Positions 8,414 through 18,172 of a DNA stretch of 64,000 nt are shown here, piece after piece. A model generated the notes under the pieces. That model was not told where the DNA came from. It worked only from the letters and a program-made list of their open reading frames with translations, and made no database searches. The stretch lies in NCBI GenBank assembly GCA_035561075.1, contig DATMYF010000187.1:1-64000 (forward strand), read 5' to 3'. A program made the position numbers and the translations under genes. Numbering within the stretch: the stretch's first letter is position 1; each line of letters begins with the position of its first letter. This DNA comes from JAMCRM01 sp035561075 (lineage in GTDB: Bacteria > Acidobacteriota > Terriglobia > Bryobacterales > Bryobacteraceae).

Positions 8414-9346
8414 TTACCTCCCCTTCAGCACGAAACGAGCGCGGTAGTTCAGGGTTCGGCCGCCGCCGTGTTCGAGTTGCAGCTGCAACGTATCGGCGCG
8501 CCGCTCCGGCAGCGCCACGGTAACACTGTAATAAGACGAGATCAAGCCCATGACGTGATCCACGGCGCCCGGGATCTCGGCGTCCGACCGGCAGAAGACT
8601 CCCGCGCCTCCGGTAACCCTGGCCAGCCGCTCCAGGCCGTTCCGGTACGCCTCGTTCAGGCGGTTCCCGAAATACCGCAGTTGGACCACAAACAAGGGCG
8701 ACTGGCGACCCGCCAGCGACGCCTCCAGCTTGGAGATCTTCTCATGCACCAGCACTTCCGGGAAACGGCGGCTCAAGTCTCGGGAATCGCTGCTGTTGAT
8801 CACCGGGTTGGTGTAATCTTCCCGGTAGTTCTCGATGTCGCTATCGGTAATGTAGAGGACGGCGACTCGCACATTGCTCTTGGCCAGGATGCCGTCGGCG
8901 ATGCGCGCAGCCGTCTCGACGGTATCGAGCAGCCCGGCCTTACCGCTCACCGGAACGCTCTCTATGGCTTGGGCCAGGGCTTCGCGGTCAGCCGTTGGGT
9001 CCACCAGCACGCGCAGACCGTCCTGGGCGCGCAGGAGTCCCACCCAGGCACGCGGACCCAACTTCTTCACTGCCGTCTCCAAGGCGCTCTTGGCGGGGGT
9101 CACATACGCAAGATCTCCGGTCAGATCGACCACCGCGAGCACGATCAGGTCGTCCGCCGGACCTTTTACGTCCAGGACCTTGAGGGCTTTCCCAGCCAGG
9201 CGGGCATTGAAGTCCTTGACCCCAATGCTCTCCACCGGAGTGCCATCCACCCAAACAGGCACGCGAATGCGCTGCGCCGGGCGGGTGGGGGGCGCCGCCA
9301 TGTACGGAAAGCACATGGCGAACAACAGCAGGACGGCACGATACAT
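8414..9346 (-). CDS. secreted VWFA-related acidobacterial protein
   Basis: 310 residues with a signal peptide (MYRAVLLLFAMCFPYMAA). The fold follows the VWFA-related acidobacterial family (TIGR03436-like): an N-terminal RIRVPVWVDGTPV strand, then IVLAVVDLTGDLAYV at the MIDAS position, VAVLYITDSDIENY, and a C-terminal YYSVTVALP strand. The metal site is degenerate (D-x-T-G-D in place of D-x-S-x-S), so metal-dependent adhesion may be lost. The ATG at 9346 overlaps the stop of the barrel gene (ATGA), proving a shared transcript. The long upstream frame extension is antisense to the barrel gene and is rejected. Confidence 0.75.
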   Translation of the reverse strand: MYRAVLLLFAMCFPYMAAPPTRPAQRIRVPVWVDGTPVESIGVKDFNARLAGKALKVLDVKGPADDLIVLAVVDLTGDLAYVTPAKSALETAVKKLGPRAWVGLLRAQDGLRVLVDPTADREALAQAIESVPVSGKAGLLDTVETAARIADGILAKSNVRVAVLYITDSDIENYREDYTNPVINSSDSRDLSRRFPEVLVHEKISKLEASLAGRQSPLFVVQLRYFGNRLNEAYRNGLERLARVTGGAGVFCRSDAEIPGAVDHVMGLISSYYSVTVALPERRADTLQLQLEHGGGRTLNYRARFVLKGR

Positions 9347-12150
9347 CAAAAACTCAACCTCAACCCCAGTTGCACCACCCGGCCGCCCCGGGAACCGATG
9401 ATCTTGCCGGCGTTGACGTTCGGCGCCGAAGCGGGGCCGATGATATTGTCCGGCTCGTTCCAGTTGGCGTGATTGACGAAGTTGAAACCCGCGGCGCTGA
9501 ATTCCAAAGTGCGATCCGGCGCCAGCGGAATGCGCTTGTTCAGACTGATGTCGTAGTTCTGATAGCCGGGATTGAGCACGTTCGGCAGGGTGCGGGAGAC
9601 ATTCCCGATACTGAAATCGGCCGGCTGTTCGAAAGCCGCGGGGTTGAACCAGAGGTCCGGCCCACGGTTGGGCACCCGCGCATCCACGCCCGGAACGGCA
9701 TTCACGTTCAACGCCTGCACAACGCCGCCGGTGTTGTTGAACTGCGGATGCAGGTAGATCGGTGAGCCGCTGGAGATGGATGCCATGCCGGTTATGGACC
9801 AGCCGTCCACCATGTGTTTCCGCCAGTCCTCGTATCGCAGAAACGGCCGGTTGCCGCCCATCGGGAGCTCGTACACATAGCTGAATTGCATGTACTGGGG
9901 AGGCGAATAGGCCGTGCGCGACCACTCGTTTTGACGGTTGAAGAAGTCCTGCTTGCCGTACGGACCCGAGTAGTCGTCCATCTGCTTGGCGTACTCGTAG
10001 TAGACGTTCAGAGAGAACCCCTTCGAGGCGCGTTTCTCCACCCTGACGTACGCCGCATTGCGCTGATACCGGCCGATCGGCCAGGCGCTGTAGATATCGA
10101 AGCCTTTGTACTGCGGATAGGGCCGCAAGGAGCGGTTAAACTCCTCGTCGTTGAGCAGGTCGCGGAACTGCAGGGCGTCGAGGGGGATGGCGTTTGGATT
10201 GGCGGCGCTGTTCCCCACCAGCAGGTTCTTGCCGCCAGAGTAGGACGCTCCCACGGTCACCACTACGGACGCGGATACTTGGCGTTCGACGCTGAGCGAC
10301 GCCGATTGGTACGTAGGCAGGCGGTCGCTCATGTCCATCAGGTCCGCCACGGTGTTGTTAGCGGCATCGGCGGCCAGGTTGGGCAGGGGCGTCAGCAGGG
10401 GCGGCAAACCGCGCGACAGCAGCACCGCGGGCTCCAGTTGCACGTTCGGCGAGATGTAGGTGGGGTAGGCGGCGAAGCCCTGGGTGCCCCATTGTGCGGT
10501 ATAGATGGGCAGGGCTGAGTAGCTGCGGGAAAAAGAGGCCCGCACCACGCTCTTCGGATCGCCGCGTGGGTTCCAGGCCACGCTCGCGTTGGGTTCGAGG
10601 CGTGTCAGCGTGGGCTGGAGGGCGTGGCCGCGCCCGTCCCGCCCTGCCGCGACCAGCGCGCCGGGGAGGCCGTTGGCGGGATTGATCACCCCCAGGTGCA
10701 CGCTCGATTGCCGGTCGTACTTCTCGGTGCGTGGGCCGTTGCGCTCGAGGGCCAGGCCCGCGCTCACCACCAGGCCTTTGCGCAACTCGTAGCGATCCCG
10801 CGCCGCAACGCTGAGCTGGCTGCGCCGGAAGTACGACGGAGAGAGGACTACGCTCTGCTCTGCGTAACGCGAGAGCCCCAGCAGGAAACTGGCGAAGGCG
10901 TGACCGGTGTTCACGATGCCGGGCAGGCTGGTGACTCCCGATGAAAACGAGATCGAGCCCGCCGGGTACTGCGGCCAATACGTGTTCACCTGATAACGGC
11001 GATAGGTCGCGCTGAACCGCATATTGTGCTTGCCGTGCTGCGTCGAGAGCGCATCCGACCAGACGAACGTATTGCGCGCGCTCCGCGATTGCGGGTAGGC
11101 CCGGCCCATCGACAGATAGGGCGAGAAGTTCAGAACGGGGAACGATTGCCCGCCTATGCCCGCCAAGCCCAGCAGGGCGCTGAAATCCGTACTCTCCGTC
11201 GCCTCTCCGCTATTCGAAGTCTCCGAGCTCGCCTCGAAGCTGGCGGTGTTCACGGTGCGGGATGTGGCGGTGAAAACGTGCTCGATGCCGCCGCGCCGCG
11301 CCGAAAAGCGGCGATCCGTGGCTCCAGGGTTGGCCGCCGTCGGAAACCATTGCGCCGAGCCCAGAAAACCGTTCGAAAATGCCAGGTCCAGGGTGACGCG
11401 GTGGCGCTCCCGGATGGTCTGGTCGAGCTTCCCGATCATCCCGTTCGCCACGTTGGTTTCGGGCGCATTGATGAAGTAATTGTTGCGGAAGAACGGGCCG
11501 ACGTCGGTGTTCGGCTCGGGGTAGTAGGGGATGGCCTTCTGGGCCACACCGTCCAGGCGCGCCGTGGGAATCCGGTTGCCCGGAAACAGGTCACGCTCGT
11601 ATTGCAGGTTTGTCGCGGAGATGGACTGCGACGGATCGTACAGGGGGTTCTCCCGGGTGCTGGCCGGGTCGTAGATTGGCAGCAGAACCCCGGATTGGTC
11701 CACCACTGCCGAAAAGTCGCCCGTACGTTCCGGCACAGTGGGAATGGTGCGCAGGTAGGTGCGGGAGATGCGTTCCCTCACCCCTTCGTAAGAGAGAGAA
11801 AAGAATGTGCTGCGGGGCGGCACGTGCGGCAGAGCCAGCGGCCCACCCAGATTGAAGCCGAACTGGTTGCGGCGAAGCAGCGATTTGTCGGAACCGCGCT
11901 GCCGGATTTCGTGCGGCACAGCATCCAGGGCGTCGTTGCGAAAGTTCTCATAAAGGCGGCCGTGCCAGTCCTTCAGGGTCGAGCGGCTTCTGGCGACCTT
12001 GGGCGGGCTATCCGGGCGGATTCCCAGGGTGCGGGTTTGCACCCGGAATTCCTCTACCGCCCGCTCCAGTTCCGTAGGGGGCTTCTGCTGCGCGAAAGCG
12101 GCGGTATACACCAATAAACACAAGCCGATTGCGTGTTGTCCACCGCGCAT
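9346..12150 (-). CDS. TonB-dependent-receptor/Oar-like outer-membrane barrel without plug
   Basis: 934 residues with a signal peptide (IGLCLLVYTAAFAQ) and a C-terminal LRLSF ending in Phe, as needed for BAM insertion. From about residue 95 it matches acidobacterial Oar-like receptors: RRNQFGFNLGGPL, FFSLSYEGVRER, RTGDFS, NPLYDP, FPGNRIP, then long amphipathic strands. The usual N-terminal carboxypeptidase-regulatory-like domain and a clear TonB box or plug are missing, and it is shorter than the usual 1000-1200 residues. It is the first gene of a coupled operon with the VWFA and coiled-coil proteins. Uptake or surface structure are both possible. Confidence 0.8.
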   Translation of the reverse strand: MRGGQHAIGLCLLVYTAAFAQQKPPTELERAVEEFRVQTRTLGIRPDSPPKVARSRSTLKDWHGRLYENFRNDALDAVPHEIRQRGSDKSLLRRNQFGFNLGGPLALPHVPPRSTFFSLSYEGVRERISRTYLRTIPTVPERTGDFSAVVDQSGVLLPIYDPASTRENPLYDPSQSISATNLQYERDLFPGNRIPTARLDGVAQKAIPYYPEPNTDVGPFFRNNYFINAPETNVANGMIGKLDQTIRERHRVTLDLAFSNGFLGSAQWFPTAANPGATDRRFSARRGGIEHVFTATSRTVNTASFEASSETSNSGEATESTDFSALLGLAGIGGQSFPVLNFSPYLSMGRAYPQSRSARNTFVWSDALSTQHGKHNMRFSATYRRYQVNTYWPQYPAGSISFSSGVTSLPGIVNTGHAFASFLLGLSRYAEQSVVLSPSYFRRSQLSVAARDRYELRKGLVVSAGLALERNGPRTEKYDRQSSVHLGVINPANGLPGALVAAGRDGRGHALQPTLTRLEPNASVAWNPRGDPKSVVRASFSRSYSALPIYTAQWGTQGFAAYPTYISPNVQLEPAVLLSRGLPPLLTPLPNLAADAANNTVADLMDMSDRLPTYQSASLSVERQVSASVVVTVGASYSGGKNLLVGNSAANPNAIPLDALQFRDLLNDEEFNRSLRPYPQYKGFDIYSAWPIGRYQRNAAYVRVEKRASKGFSLNVYYEYAKQMDDYSGPYGKQDFFNRQNEWSRTAYSPPQYMQFSYVYELPMGGNRPFLRYEDWRKHMVDGWSITGMASISSGSPIYLHPQFNNTGGVVQALNVNAVPGVDARVPNRGPDLWFNPAAFEQPADFSIGNVSRTLPNVLNPGYQNYDISLNKRIPLAPDRTLEFSAAGFNFVNHANWNEPDNIIGPASAPNVNAGKIIGSRGGRVVQLGLRLSF

Positions 12151-12233
12151 AATCCAAGTGTATCAAGCTGCCGGACGCCGGGTCCTGCCCGGCTTTGCGG
12201 CACGGCAATTGCTCTGTGTTCGGAGGGGACACT

Positions 12234-13355
12234 ATGCGCACTCATATCAGGCTGGGGAAGATCTTCGGCATCGAAATCGGGCTTCACTTGAGCTGGTTTC
12301 TGATTGCGTTCCTGATCGTCCTCATGTTGGGCAGCTATTTCGAGACCGCCGACCCTTCGTGGGGCGATGCGGTGGTGTGGTCGCTCGCCGCGCTCACAGG
12401 ACTGCTGTTTTTTGTTTCCCTGGTTCTGCATGAACTGGCGCACTCCCTGGTTGCCAAGTCGTACGGCCTTTCTGTGCGCTCCATTACGCTTTTTGCGCTG
12501 GGAGGCGTGGCACAGATCGACGATGGATCGGCCCACCCCCGCAGCGAATTCTGGATTGCTATCGCCGGCCCGATCCTCAGTTTCGTGGTCGGAGGAGCTG
12601 CCCTGGGTACGGCGTTCCTCATGGGCTGGAACCCTATGACGGATGAGACCACCCCTTTGCTCGCCATGCTGGTCTGGCTGGGGTACATCAATATCATGCT
12701 GGCGCTCTTCAACCTGATCCCCGGGTTCCCGCTGGATGGGGGACGCATCCTGCGGGCTGTCATCTGGTGGAAAACCGGCGATGAACACGGCTCCAGCCGT
12801 TCGGCGGCGCGCATCGGCCAGTTTGTCGGGATGGCCTTTATCGCGTGGGGGTTGTTGCGGTTTTTCAGTGCCGGCTTTGCGGGCGGCCTGTGGATTGCCC
12901 TTATCGGCTGGTTTCTCTTCCAGGTGGCCGGCCAAAGCCATTCCCAGGCCTCGCTGCTTCGGGCTCTCGAGGGCGTGAGGGTGGGCGACATCATGGCGCG
13001 CGACTGCCCCACCGTGGACGGCTATACCAGCGTTCAGGATTTCGTGCGGGAGATCCTGCTCCACACCGAGCGCCGCTGCTTCGTGGTGGAGACCAACGGG
13101 AGCCTCGCAGGAATTGTTGGAACCAGCGAACTCCAGGGTGTCGAGCGCACGCGTTGGCCCTACACTACCCTCAGCGACATCGTCACCCCGATTGACGAAG
13201 ACCAGGCCGTGAACCCGGAGACCCCTGTTTCCGCGGCACTCGAGAAGATGGCGCGCGACCGGCTCAGCCAGTTAGCGGTGATCTCGCAAGGCCATTTGGA
13301 TGGAGTGCTCTCCCGCCGGCAGGTGGCCAAGTTTCTTCAGACCCGGACCGCCTGA
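12234..13355 (+). CDS. site-2-protease-type M50 metalloprotease with CBS domains
   Basis: 373 residues. An intramembrane zinc protease of the S2P/RseP-like class with CBS domains. HELAH (66-70) gives two His zinc ligands and the Glu; LDGGR (about 167-171) supplies the Asp ligand. Five to six membrane helices surround them. Residues about 245-373 form a CBS pair (VGDIMARDCPTVDG; SDIVTPIDEDQAVNPETP), a nucleotide-sensing module. The ATG at 12234 has a good site (GGAGGGG, 6 bases before); the upstream ATG at 12195 has none. The substrate is unknown; it may release membrane-held regulators. It lies upstream of lpxD by 24 bp. Confidence 0.88.
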   Translation: MRTHIRLGKIFGIEIGLHLSWFLIAFLIVLMLGSYFETADPSWGDAVVWSLAALTGLLFFVSLVLHELAHSLVAKSYGLSVRSITLFALGGVAQIDDGSAHPRSEFWIAIAGPILSFVVGGAALGTAFLMGWNPMTDETTPLLAMLVWLGYINIMLALFNLIPGFPLDGGRILRAVIWWKTGDEHGSSRSAARIGQFVGMAFIAWGLLRFFSAGFAGGLWIALIGWFLFQVAGQSHSQASLLRALEGVRVGDIMARDCPTVDGYTSVQDFVREILLHTERRCFVVETNGSLAGIVGTSELQGVERTRWPYTTLSDIVTPIDEDQAVNPETPVSAALEKMARDRLSQLAVISQGHLDGVLSRRQVAKFLQTRTA

Positions 13356-13379
13356 GCGCCGTCTGATAACCTGAACTTG

Positions 13380-14417
13380 ATGAAGCTTGGTGAGATAGTC
13401 CGCGCTCTCGGTTGCGAACTGGCGGGCGATCCGGAACTTGAAATCACCGGTGTGGCAGGGATGGAGCACGCCGGTCCCGGCCACCTGACGTTTCTGGCCA
13501 ATCCGAAGTATGCCCACAAGGTGAAGGACACGCGCGCCAGCGCCATCCTGGTAGGCACACGCCTTGAACTGCCGATCGCCAGCCTCATTTCGCCGAATCC
13601 CTACCTCGATTTCGCGCGCGCTTTGGAGCTGTTTTACCACCCGCCGCGCCCGGCGCCGGGAGTGCACCCGCTAGCCTATGTGGCGCCCACCGCCACTATC
13701 GGGGAATGCGCCTCCATCGGACCGTTCGCGTCAATCGGAGAGCATGTGCGGATCGGACGTAACGCGGTGATCCATCCCCACGTGGTGATTTATGAGGGCG
13801 CCGAGATCGGAGACGATTTCCTGGCGCACTCCCACGCGGTGGTGCGGGAGTTCTGCCGGGTAGGCAGCCGGGTGATCCTGCAAAACGGCGTGGTGGTAGG
13901 GGGCGACGGCTTCGGTTTCGCGAAACGCGCCGACGGCACGCACCACAAGATCGTGCAATCCGGCGTCACCGTCATCGAAGACGACGTGGAGATCCAGACC
14001 TTGACCAGCGTGGACCGCGCCACGGTAGGGGAAACGCGCGTGCGGCGCGGCGCCAAGGTCGACAGCCTGGTGCAGGTGGGGCATGCCTGTGTGGTAGGGG
14101 AGGACAACATCATCTGCGCGCAGACGGGTCTGGCGGGCAGCTCCGTGCTGGAGAAGAACGTGCTTCTCGCCGGGCAGGTCGGGGTCTCCGGCCATTTGAC
14201 GGTGCATGACAACGCCATCGTGTATGCCCAGAGCGGCATCGGCGGGGACGTAGCGCCGGGAGCGCGGATCTCAGGCTCCCCCGCCTTCGACGCTTCCCAG
14301 TGGCTGCGCGCCGCCACGGCATTTCAGAAACTCCCGGAACTGCTCCGAACTGTCCGCGAACTCAAGAAGAAAGTGGAGGAACTGGAGAAGCATGCCGAAG
14401 GCCCGAAAACCCTGTAA
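13380..14417 (+). CDS. lpxD: UDP-3-O-acylglucosamine N-acyltransferase
   Basis: LpxD adds the second acyl chain to UDP-3-O-acyl-glucosamine in lipid A synthesis, so the organism makes LPS-type lipid A. The 345-residue product has the N-terminal uridine-binding domain (VAGMEHAGPGHLTFLANPKY) and then a left-handed beta helix of hexapeptide repeats (about 110-290: IGPFASIGEHVRIGRNAVI and on). It includes the catalytic-His region GGDGFGFA...HHKIVQSG and the VQVGHACVVGE turn. The C-terminal helix is KKKVEELEKH. A TTG immediately before the ATG at 13380 is an alternative start. Its last 26 bases overlap the LOG gene. Confidence 0.95.
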   Translation: MKLGEIVRALGCELAGDPELEITGVAGMEHAGPGHLTFLANPKYAHKVKDTRASAILVGTRLELPIASLISPNPYLDFARALELFYHPPRPAPGVHPLAYVAPTATIGECASIGPFASIGEHVRIGRNAVIHPHVVIYEGAEIGDDFLAHSHAVVREFCRVGSRVILQNGVVVGGDGFGFAKRADGTHHKIVQSGVTVIEDDVEIQTLTSVDRATVGETRVRRGAKVDSLVQVGHACVVGEDNIICAQTGLAGSSVLEKNVLLAGQVGVSGHLTVHDNAIVYAQSGIGGDVAPGARISGSPAFDASQWLRAATAFQKLPELLRTVRELKKKVEELEKHAEGPKTL

Positions 14418-15195
14418 CGACCGGCGTCCGGTCGCCTATCTCAACGAGCCGTTCCTGCAGAGTGCCGACGCGCGCGCGATCCGGCTGCTGGCCGAGTACC
14501 TGGAGCCGCTCGCCCACTTCCGCCAGCAGAAGGTGCGGGACACCGTGGTGTTCTTCGGTTCGGCGCGGATCGCGGAGGATGGGCCGTTAGCGGAGTACTA
14601 TAACGGCGCGCGCGAGTTGGCCCGGCTGCTCACGGAGTGGGCCGAGCAGTTCACCAACAGCACGCACCGGTTTGTAGTCTGCTCGGGGGGCGGTCCCGGC
14701 ATTATGGAAGCCGCCAACCGCGGCGCCGCCGACGCCGGGGGCAAAACCATAGGGCTCAATATCGGGCTGCCGTTCGAGCAGTTTCCCAATCCCTACATCA
14801 CCCCGGAGCTGTGCTTCGAGTTCCACTACTTCTTCATGCGCAAGTTCTGGTTCGCCTATCTCTCGAAGGCGCTGGTGGTCTTCCCGGGGGGCTACGGAAC
14901 CATGGACGAGATGATGGAAATCCTCACCCTGGTGCAGACCCAGAAACTGGCCAAGAAGATCAGCATCGTGCTGTACGGCTCGAAGTACTGGAAGGAAGTA
15001 ATCAACTTCGACGCGCTGGTGAAACACGGCACCATCAGTCCCGAAGACCTGCATCTGTTCCAGTACGCCGACGATCCGCAGACTGCATTCGAACTCCTGA
15101 AGAAGCACCTCATCGAACACGCCCTGAAGCCGGAGCCGGAAACTCCAGCCATCGCGCGTTCGCGCAATCCGCAGGTGCCGGACGGGGCAGCCTAG
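14392..15195 (+). CDS. LOG family (TIGR00730-type) Rossmann-fold protein
   Basis: 267 residues. It carries the family nucleotide-binding motifs GGGPGIMEA (about 99-107) and PGGYGTMDE (165-173). In LOG proteins these bind AMP-type ligands and carry out cytokinin-nucleotide or nucleotide 5'-monophosphate phosphoribohydrolysis. Many were long misnamed lysine decarboxylases. The N-terminal 45 residues are longer than in the minimal family. The start overlaps lpxD by 26 bp, so translation is likely coupled, although no functional link to lipid A is known. The biological substrate here is unknown. Confidence 0.87.
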   Translation: MPKARKPCNDRRPVAYLNEPFLQSADARAIRLLAEYLEPLAHFRQQKVRDTVVFFGSARIAEDGPLAEYYNGARELARLLTEWAEQFTNSTHRFVVCSGGGPGIMEAANRGAADAGGKTIGLNIGLPFEQFPNPYITPELCFEFHYFFMRKFWFAYLSKALVVFPGGYGTMDEMMEILTLVQTQKLAKKISIVLYGSKYWKEVINFDALVKHGTISPEDLHLFQYADDPQTAFELLKKHLIEHALKPEPETPAIARSRNPQVPDGAA

Positions 15196-15244
15196 CCGCG
15201 TTTCGGGGGCAAGGGAGCATTCCGGCGTGTTATGGTGTGTCCGT

Positions 15245-16159
15245 ATGGACATCTCACGCCGCATCATGCTTGCGGGGGGAGCCGCATTGCCGCTGTTCCC
15301 AGCCGTTCGCCCTGCGTCCCCGGCCGCTGTAGTGCCACCGCGCTTCGCAGTCTCGAGCTACTCGTACTGGCACTTCCGCGGGGAGCGCTATCCCATTGAG
15401 AGAGTCATCGAGAGTGCCGCCCGGATGGGTTTCCAGGGAGTAGAGGTGCTGCACCGGCAGATGAGCGGAGAGTCCAGCGAGTATCTGAACAAGCTGAAGC
15501 AATTGGCGCTGCGGCACGGGGTAGCGCTGGTGATGCTCTCGATTCACCAGGATTCCGTCTCCCCCAAGCCCGAGGAACGGCAGAAAGCCATCGACCATAC
15601 GGTCAGGTGCATCGACCTGGCAGCCCGGCTGGGTATCCCGGCGGTCCGGCTGAACTCCGGCCGTTGGAAGACCATCCAGTCTTTTGACGACTTGATGAAA
15701 GTGAAGGGGAACGAGCCGCCGCTCGCAGGTTATCAACTCGCCGACGCTGTGGGCTGGTGCGTCGATTCCATTCGGGAATGTCTTCCGGCGGCCGAAAAAG
15801 CCGGCATCACCCTGGCTCTCGAGAACCACTGGGGGCTGACCACTAGTATCGAGACGCTCCTGGCGATCTGGAAGAAGGTAAATTCGCCCTGGCTGGGAAT
15901 CAATCTCGATACCGGCAACTTTCCTGGTGAACCATACGCGGGCATCGAGACTTTGGCCCCCCATGCCACCATTGTGCAAGCGAAAACTTACTACGGTGGA
16001 GGCGAGTGGTATACCCTCGACCTGGACTACAAGCGTATCGCCGGGATTCTGCGGAAAGCCGGATACGGCGGCTGGATTTCGCTCGAAATGGAGGGCAAGG
16101 AGCCGCCCGAGACGGCCGTCCCGAAGAGCCTCGCCATGCTGCGCGCGGCCTTTGCTTAG
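15245..16159 (+). CDS. Tat-exported sugar phosphate isomerase/epimerase-like TIM barrel
   Basis: 304 residues, starting with a twin-arginine leader (SRRIMLAGGAALPLF). The rest is an AP-endonuclease-2/xylose-isomerase-like TIM barrel: VIESAARMGFQGVEVLH, ITLALENHWG with the metal-binding Glu, LGINLDTGNFPGE and a C-terminal GWISLEMEGKEPPETAV. The metal-site residues (Glu, Asp, His and Glu) look intact, so an active isomerase or epimerase is plausible. The substrate is unknown. It is one of four such barrels in the window (also 20974, 25190, 52725), closest in ending (E.EGKEP) to 20974. The ATG at 15245 was chosen because the leader follows it. Confidence 0.83.
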   Translation: MDISRRIMLAGGAALPLFPAVRPASPAAVVPPRFAVSSYSYWHFRGERYPIERVIESAARMGFQGVEVLHRQMSGESSEYLNKLKQLALRHGVALVMLSIHQDSVSPKPEERQKAIDHTVRCIDLAARLGIPAVRLNSGRWKTIQSFDDLMKVKGNEPPLAGYQLADAVGWCVDSIRECLPAAEKAGITLALENHWGLTTSIETLLAIWKKVNSPWLGINLDTGNFPGEPYAGIETLAPHATIVQAKTYYGGGEWYTLDLDYKRIAGILRKAGYGGWISLEMEGKEPPETAVPKSLAMLRAAFA

Positions 16160-16189
16160 TGCGGTCCGGCGGGCTGCGGGCGCGCTAAG

Positions 16190-18172
16190 ATGGACTCGAT
16201 GACCGCTCCCCGTCCGCACACCTGGGCCCGACACCTGGGGCGGATTGAAAAGGCATTCCTGGCCGGCCTGATTCTATATCTGGTGCTGCGGCTGGCCGCC
16301 CCGGAGTCGGTTCTTGCGCTGGTGCTGGCCCTGGCCGTCTATATTCTCGGGGTGGCGGTGGCTGCCAGGCTGGCACGCAAAGGCATCAGCAAGGCGATCT
16401 GGCGGCTGCGAAACCGCGTGATCGTCGCCTACCTGTTTATAGCGGTTGTGCCGATCGTGCTGCTGATCGCCCTGGGGTTCATCACCACCTACATCATCAC
16501 AGGCCAGGTGGCGGGGTATCTCGTAACCGCGGAGTTGAACCGGCGCACCGAGGCGCTCCGGAAACCGGCGGAGGAACTGGCGCGAATCCCCGCCGCCCAC
16601 AGGCCCGCAATGCTCGCGGCCATGCTGCCGTTCTACAAGGGCGCGTTTCCCCAGATTGAGGCTTACATTCGCGACTCCCGGGAGCTTCGTGTCCCGCCGG
16701 AATCGCGTTTGGGCGCGGCGCCCGAGGGTTGGGGCAACACCCATGGGATCGTGCTGCGCGACGGCCGCCAGTGCTATAGCTGGGCGCGCGCGGTGTCGCC
16801 CGGCACGGAAGTGATCCTGGCCGCACCGATCAGCCGCGACTTCCTGGCCGGACTGGTTCCGGGCCTCGGAACCGTGGCGGTAGTCCTGCCCGATGTGCCG
16901 GCGCGCAAAGCCGCCTCGCGACTGCCGGAGGAACAGCGTAGTAAGCGGCGGAACGACCGGGTTCCGCCGCCGTACAACCGGGCCGACATCACGGTAACGG
17001 GATTCTATCCCATCCCGCTACAGATCTGGGAGCGGCCCAGCGCGGCGGAAAGCGCCACCCTCACGATACAGACCCGCACCTCGGCCGTCCTGGGCCTGGT
17101 CTTCGGCCACAATGCCTTCGGGAACCTGATGGAGATGGGACAACTCGGCTGGTGGGTCTTCATCGCCATCTCGCTTCTCTTTCTGCTGGTTGAGCTGATC
17201 TCATTGGTGATCGGCATCTCGATCACCCGCACAGTCACATCGGCGGTCCATGAGCTCTACGAAGGTACCCAGCGGGTAATGCAGGGCGACTTCTCGCACC
17301 GGATCGCGGTGACCGGCAACGACCAGTTGGCCGCGCTGGGCGTATCCTTCAACACCATGACGGCGAACCTGGAACGCCTCATCGTGGTGGCTAAGGAGAA
17401 GGAGCGCCTGCAGTCGGAACTCGAAATCGCCCGCGAAGTGCAGGGGCAGCTCTTTCCCAAGAACGTGCCCGACCTGCGGACGTTGCAGATGACCGGGGTA
17501 TGTCATCCCGCCCGCATGGTATCGGGCGATTACTACGATTTCATGCACCTGCAGGATTCCACCCTGGCCTTCGCTATCGGCGACGTCGCGGGCAAGGGGA
17601 TCTCGGCGGCGCTGCTGATGGCCGCCATCCAGTCCACCATGCGGACGCAGCTCACCGCGGGGATGCCGGCAGCCGCCGCCGCGGGTAACGGAGGCGTCCG
17701 TGCGCAGCACTCGACGGCGCGGCTGGTGGCGCAGCTCAACCGGCAACTCTATAGCACTACGTCACCCGAGAAGTACGCCACTTTCTACTTCGGGATGTAC
17801 GATGACGAAACCAACACGCTCACCTACACCAACGCCGGGCATCTGCCGCCCATCCTGGTGCGCGCCGGCGAGTCGCAACTGCTGGAGGTGACCGGCACAG
17901 TGGTAGGCGCTTTCCAATTCGCCGAGTACGAAGAGCAAAAGATCCAGCTCGAGAGCGGCGACATGCTGGTGGCCTACACCGACGGCATCGTGGAGCCGGA
18001 GAACGAGTACGGCGAGATGTTCGGCGAGCAGCGCCTGACGGACCTGCTGGTAAAAAACGCCAGTTGCGAGGCCGACGAGATCATCGCGCGCGTCATGGAA
18101 GCGGTAGCGGAGTGGACCGGCGCCGGCGAATTGCAGGACGATATGACCATGCTGGTAGCACGCAGAATATGA
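16190..18172 (+). CDS. membrane HAMP-SpoIIE serine phosphatase
   Basis: 660 residues. The N-terminus has two or three membrane helices (FLAGLILYLVL; VIVAYLFIAVVPIVLLIALG), followed by a periplasmic sensor region (about 105-310), a further helix (WWVFIAISLLFLLVELISLVIG) and a HAMP linker. A SpoIIE/PP2C-type phosphatase domain (about 420-660) follows, with SGDYYDF, GDVAGKG (about 464-470) and YTDGIVE motifs that hold the Mn-binding Asp residues. These enzymes usually dephosphorylate anti-sigma antagonists in partner-switching, but no anti-sigma gene is present here. Its stop overlaps the start of the nnr gene (ATGA). Confidence 0.9.
   Translation: MDSMTAPRPHTWARHLGRIEKAFLAGLILYLVLRLAAPESVLALVLALAVYILGVAVAARLARKGISKAIWRLRNRVIVAYLFIAVVPIVLLIALGFITTYIITGQVAGYLVTAELNRRTEALRKPAEELARIPAAHRPAMLAAMLPFYKGAFPQIEAYIRDSRELRVPPESRLGAAPEGWGNTHGIVLRDGRQCYSWARAVSPGTEVILAAPISRDFLAGLVPGLGTVAVVLPDVPARKAASRLPEEQRSKRRNDRVPPPYNRADITVTGFYPIPLQIWERPSAAESATLTIQTRTSAVLGLVFGHNAFGNLMEMGQLGWWVFIAISLLFLLVELISLVIGISITRTVTSAVHELYEGTQRVMQGDFSHRIAVTGNDQLAALGVSFNTMTANLERLIVVAKEKERLQSELEIAREVQGQLFPKNVPDLRTLQMTGVCHPARMVSGDYYDFMHLQDSTLAFAIGDVAGKGISAALLMAAIQSTMRTQLTAGMPAAAAAGNGGVRAQHSTARLVAQLNRQLYSTTSPEKYATFYFGMYDDETNTLTYTNAGHLPPILVRAGESQLLEVTGTVVGAFQFAEYEEQKIQLESGDMLVAYTDGIVEPENEYGEMFGEQRLTDLLVKNASCEADEIIARVMEAVAEWTGAGELQDDMTMLVARRI

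Noticed and set aside
12177..12193. GCCGGG/CCCGGC stem-loop as terminator
   Set aside because: It lies between two divergent starts, so no transcript ends there; it has no T-run and may be chance in GC-rich DNA.
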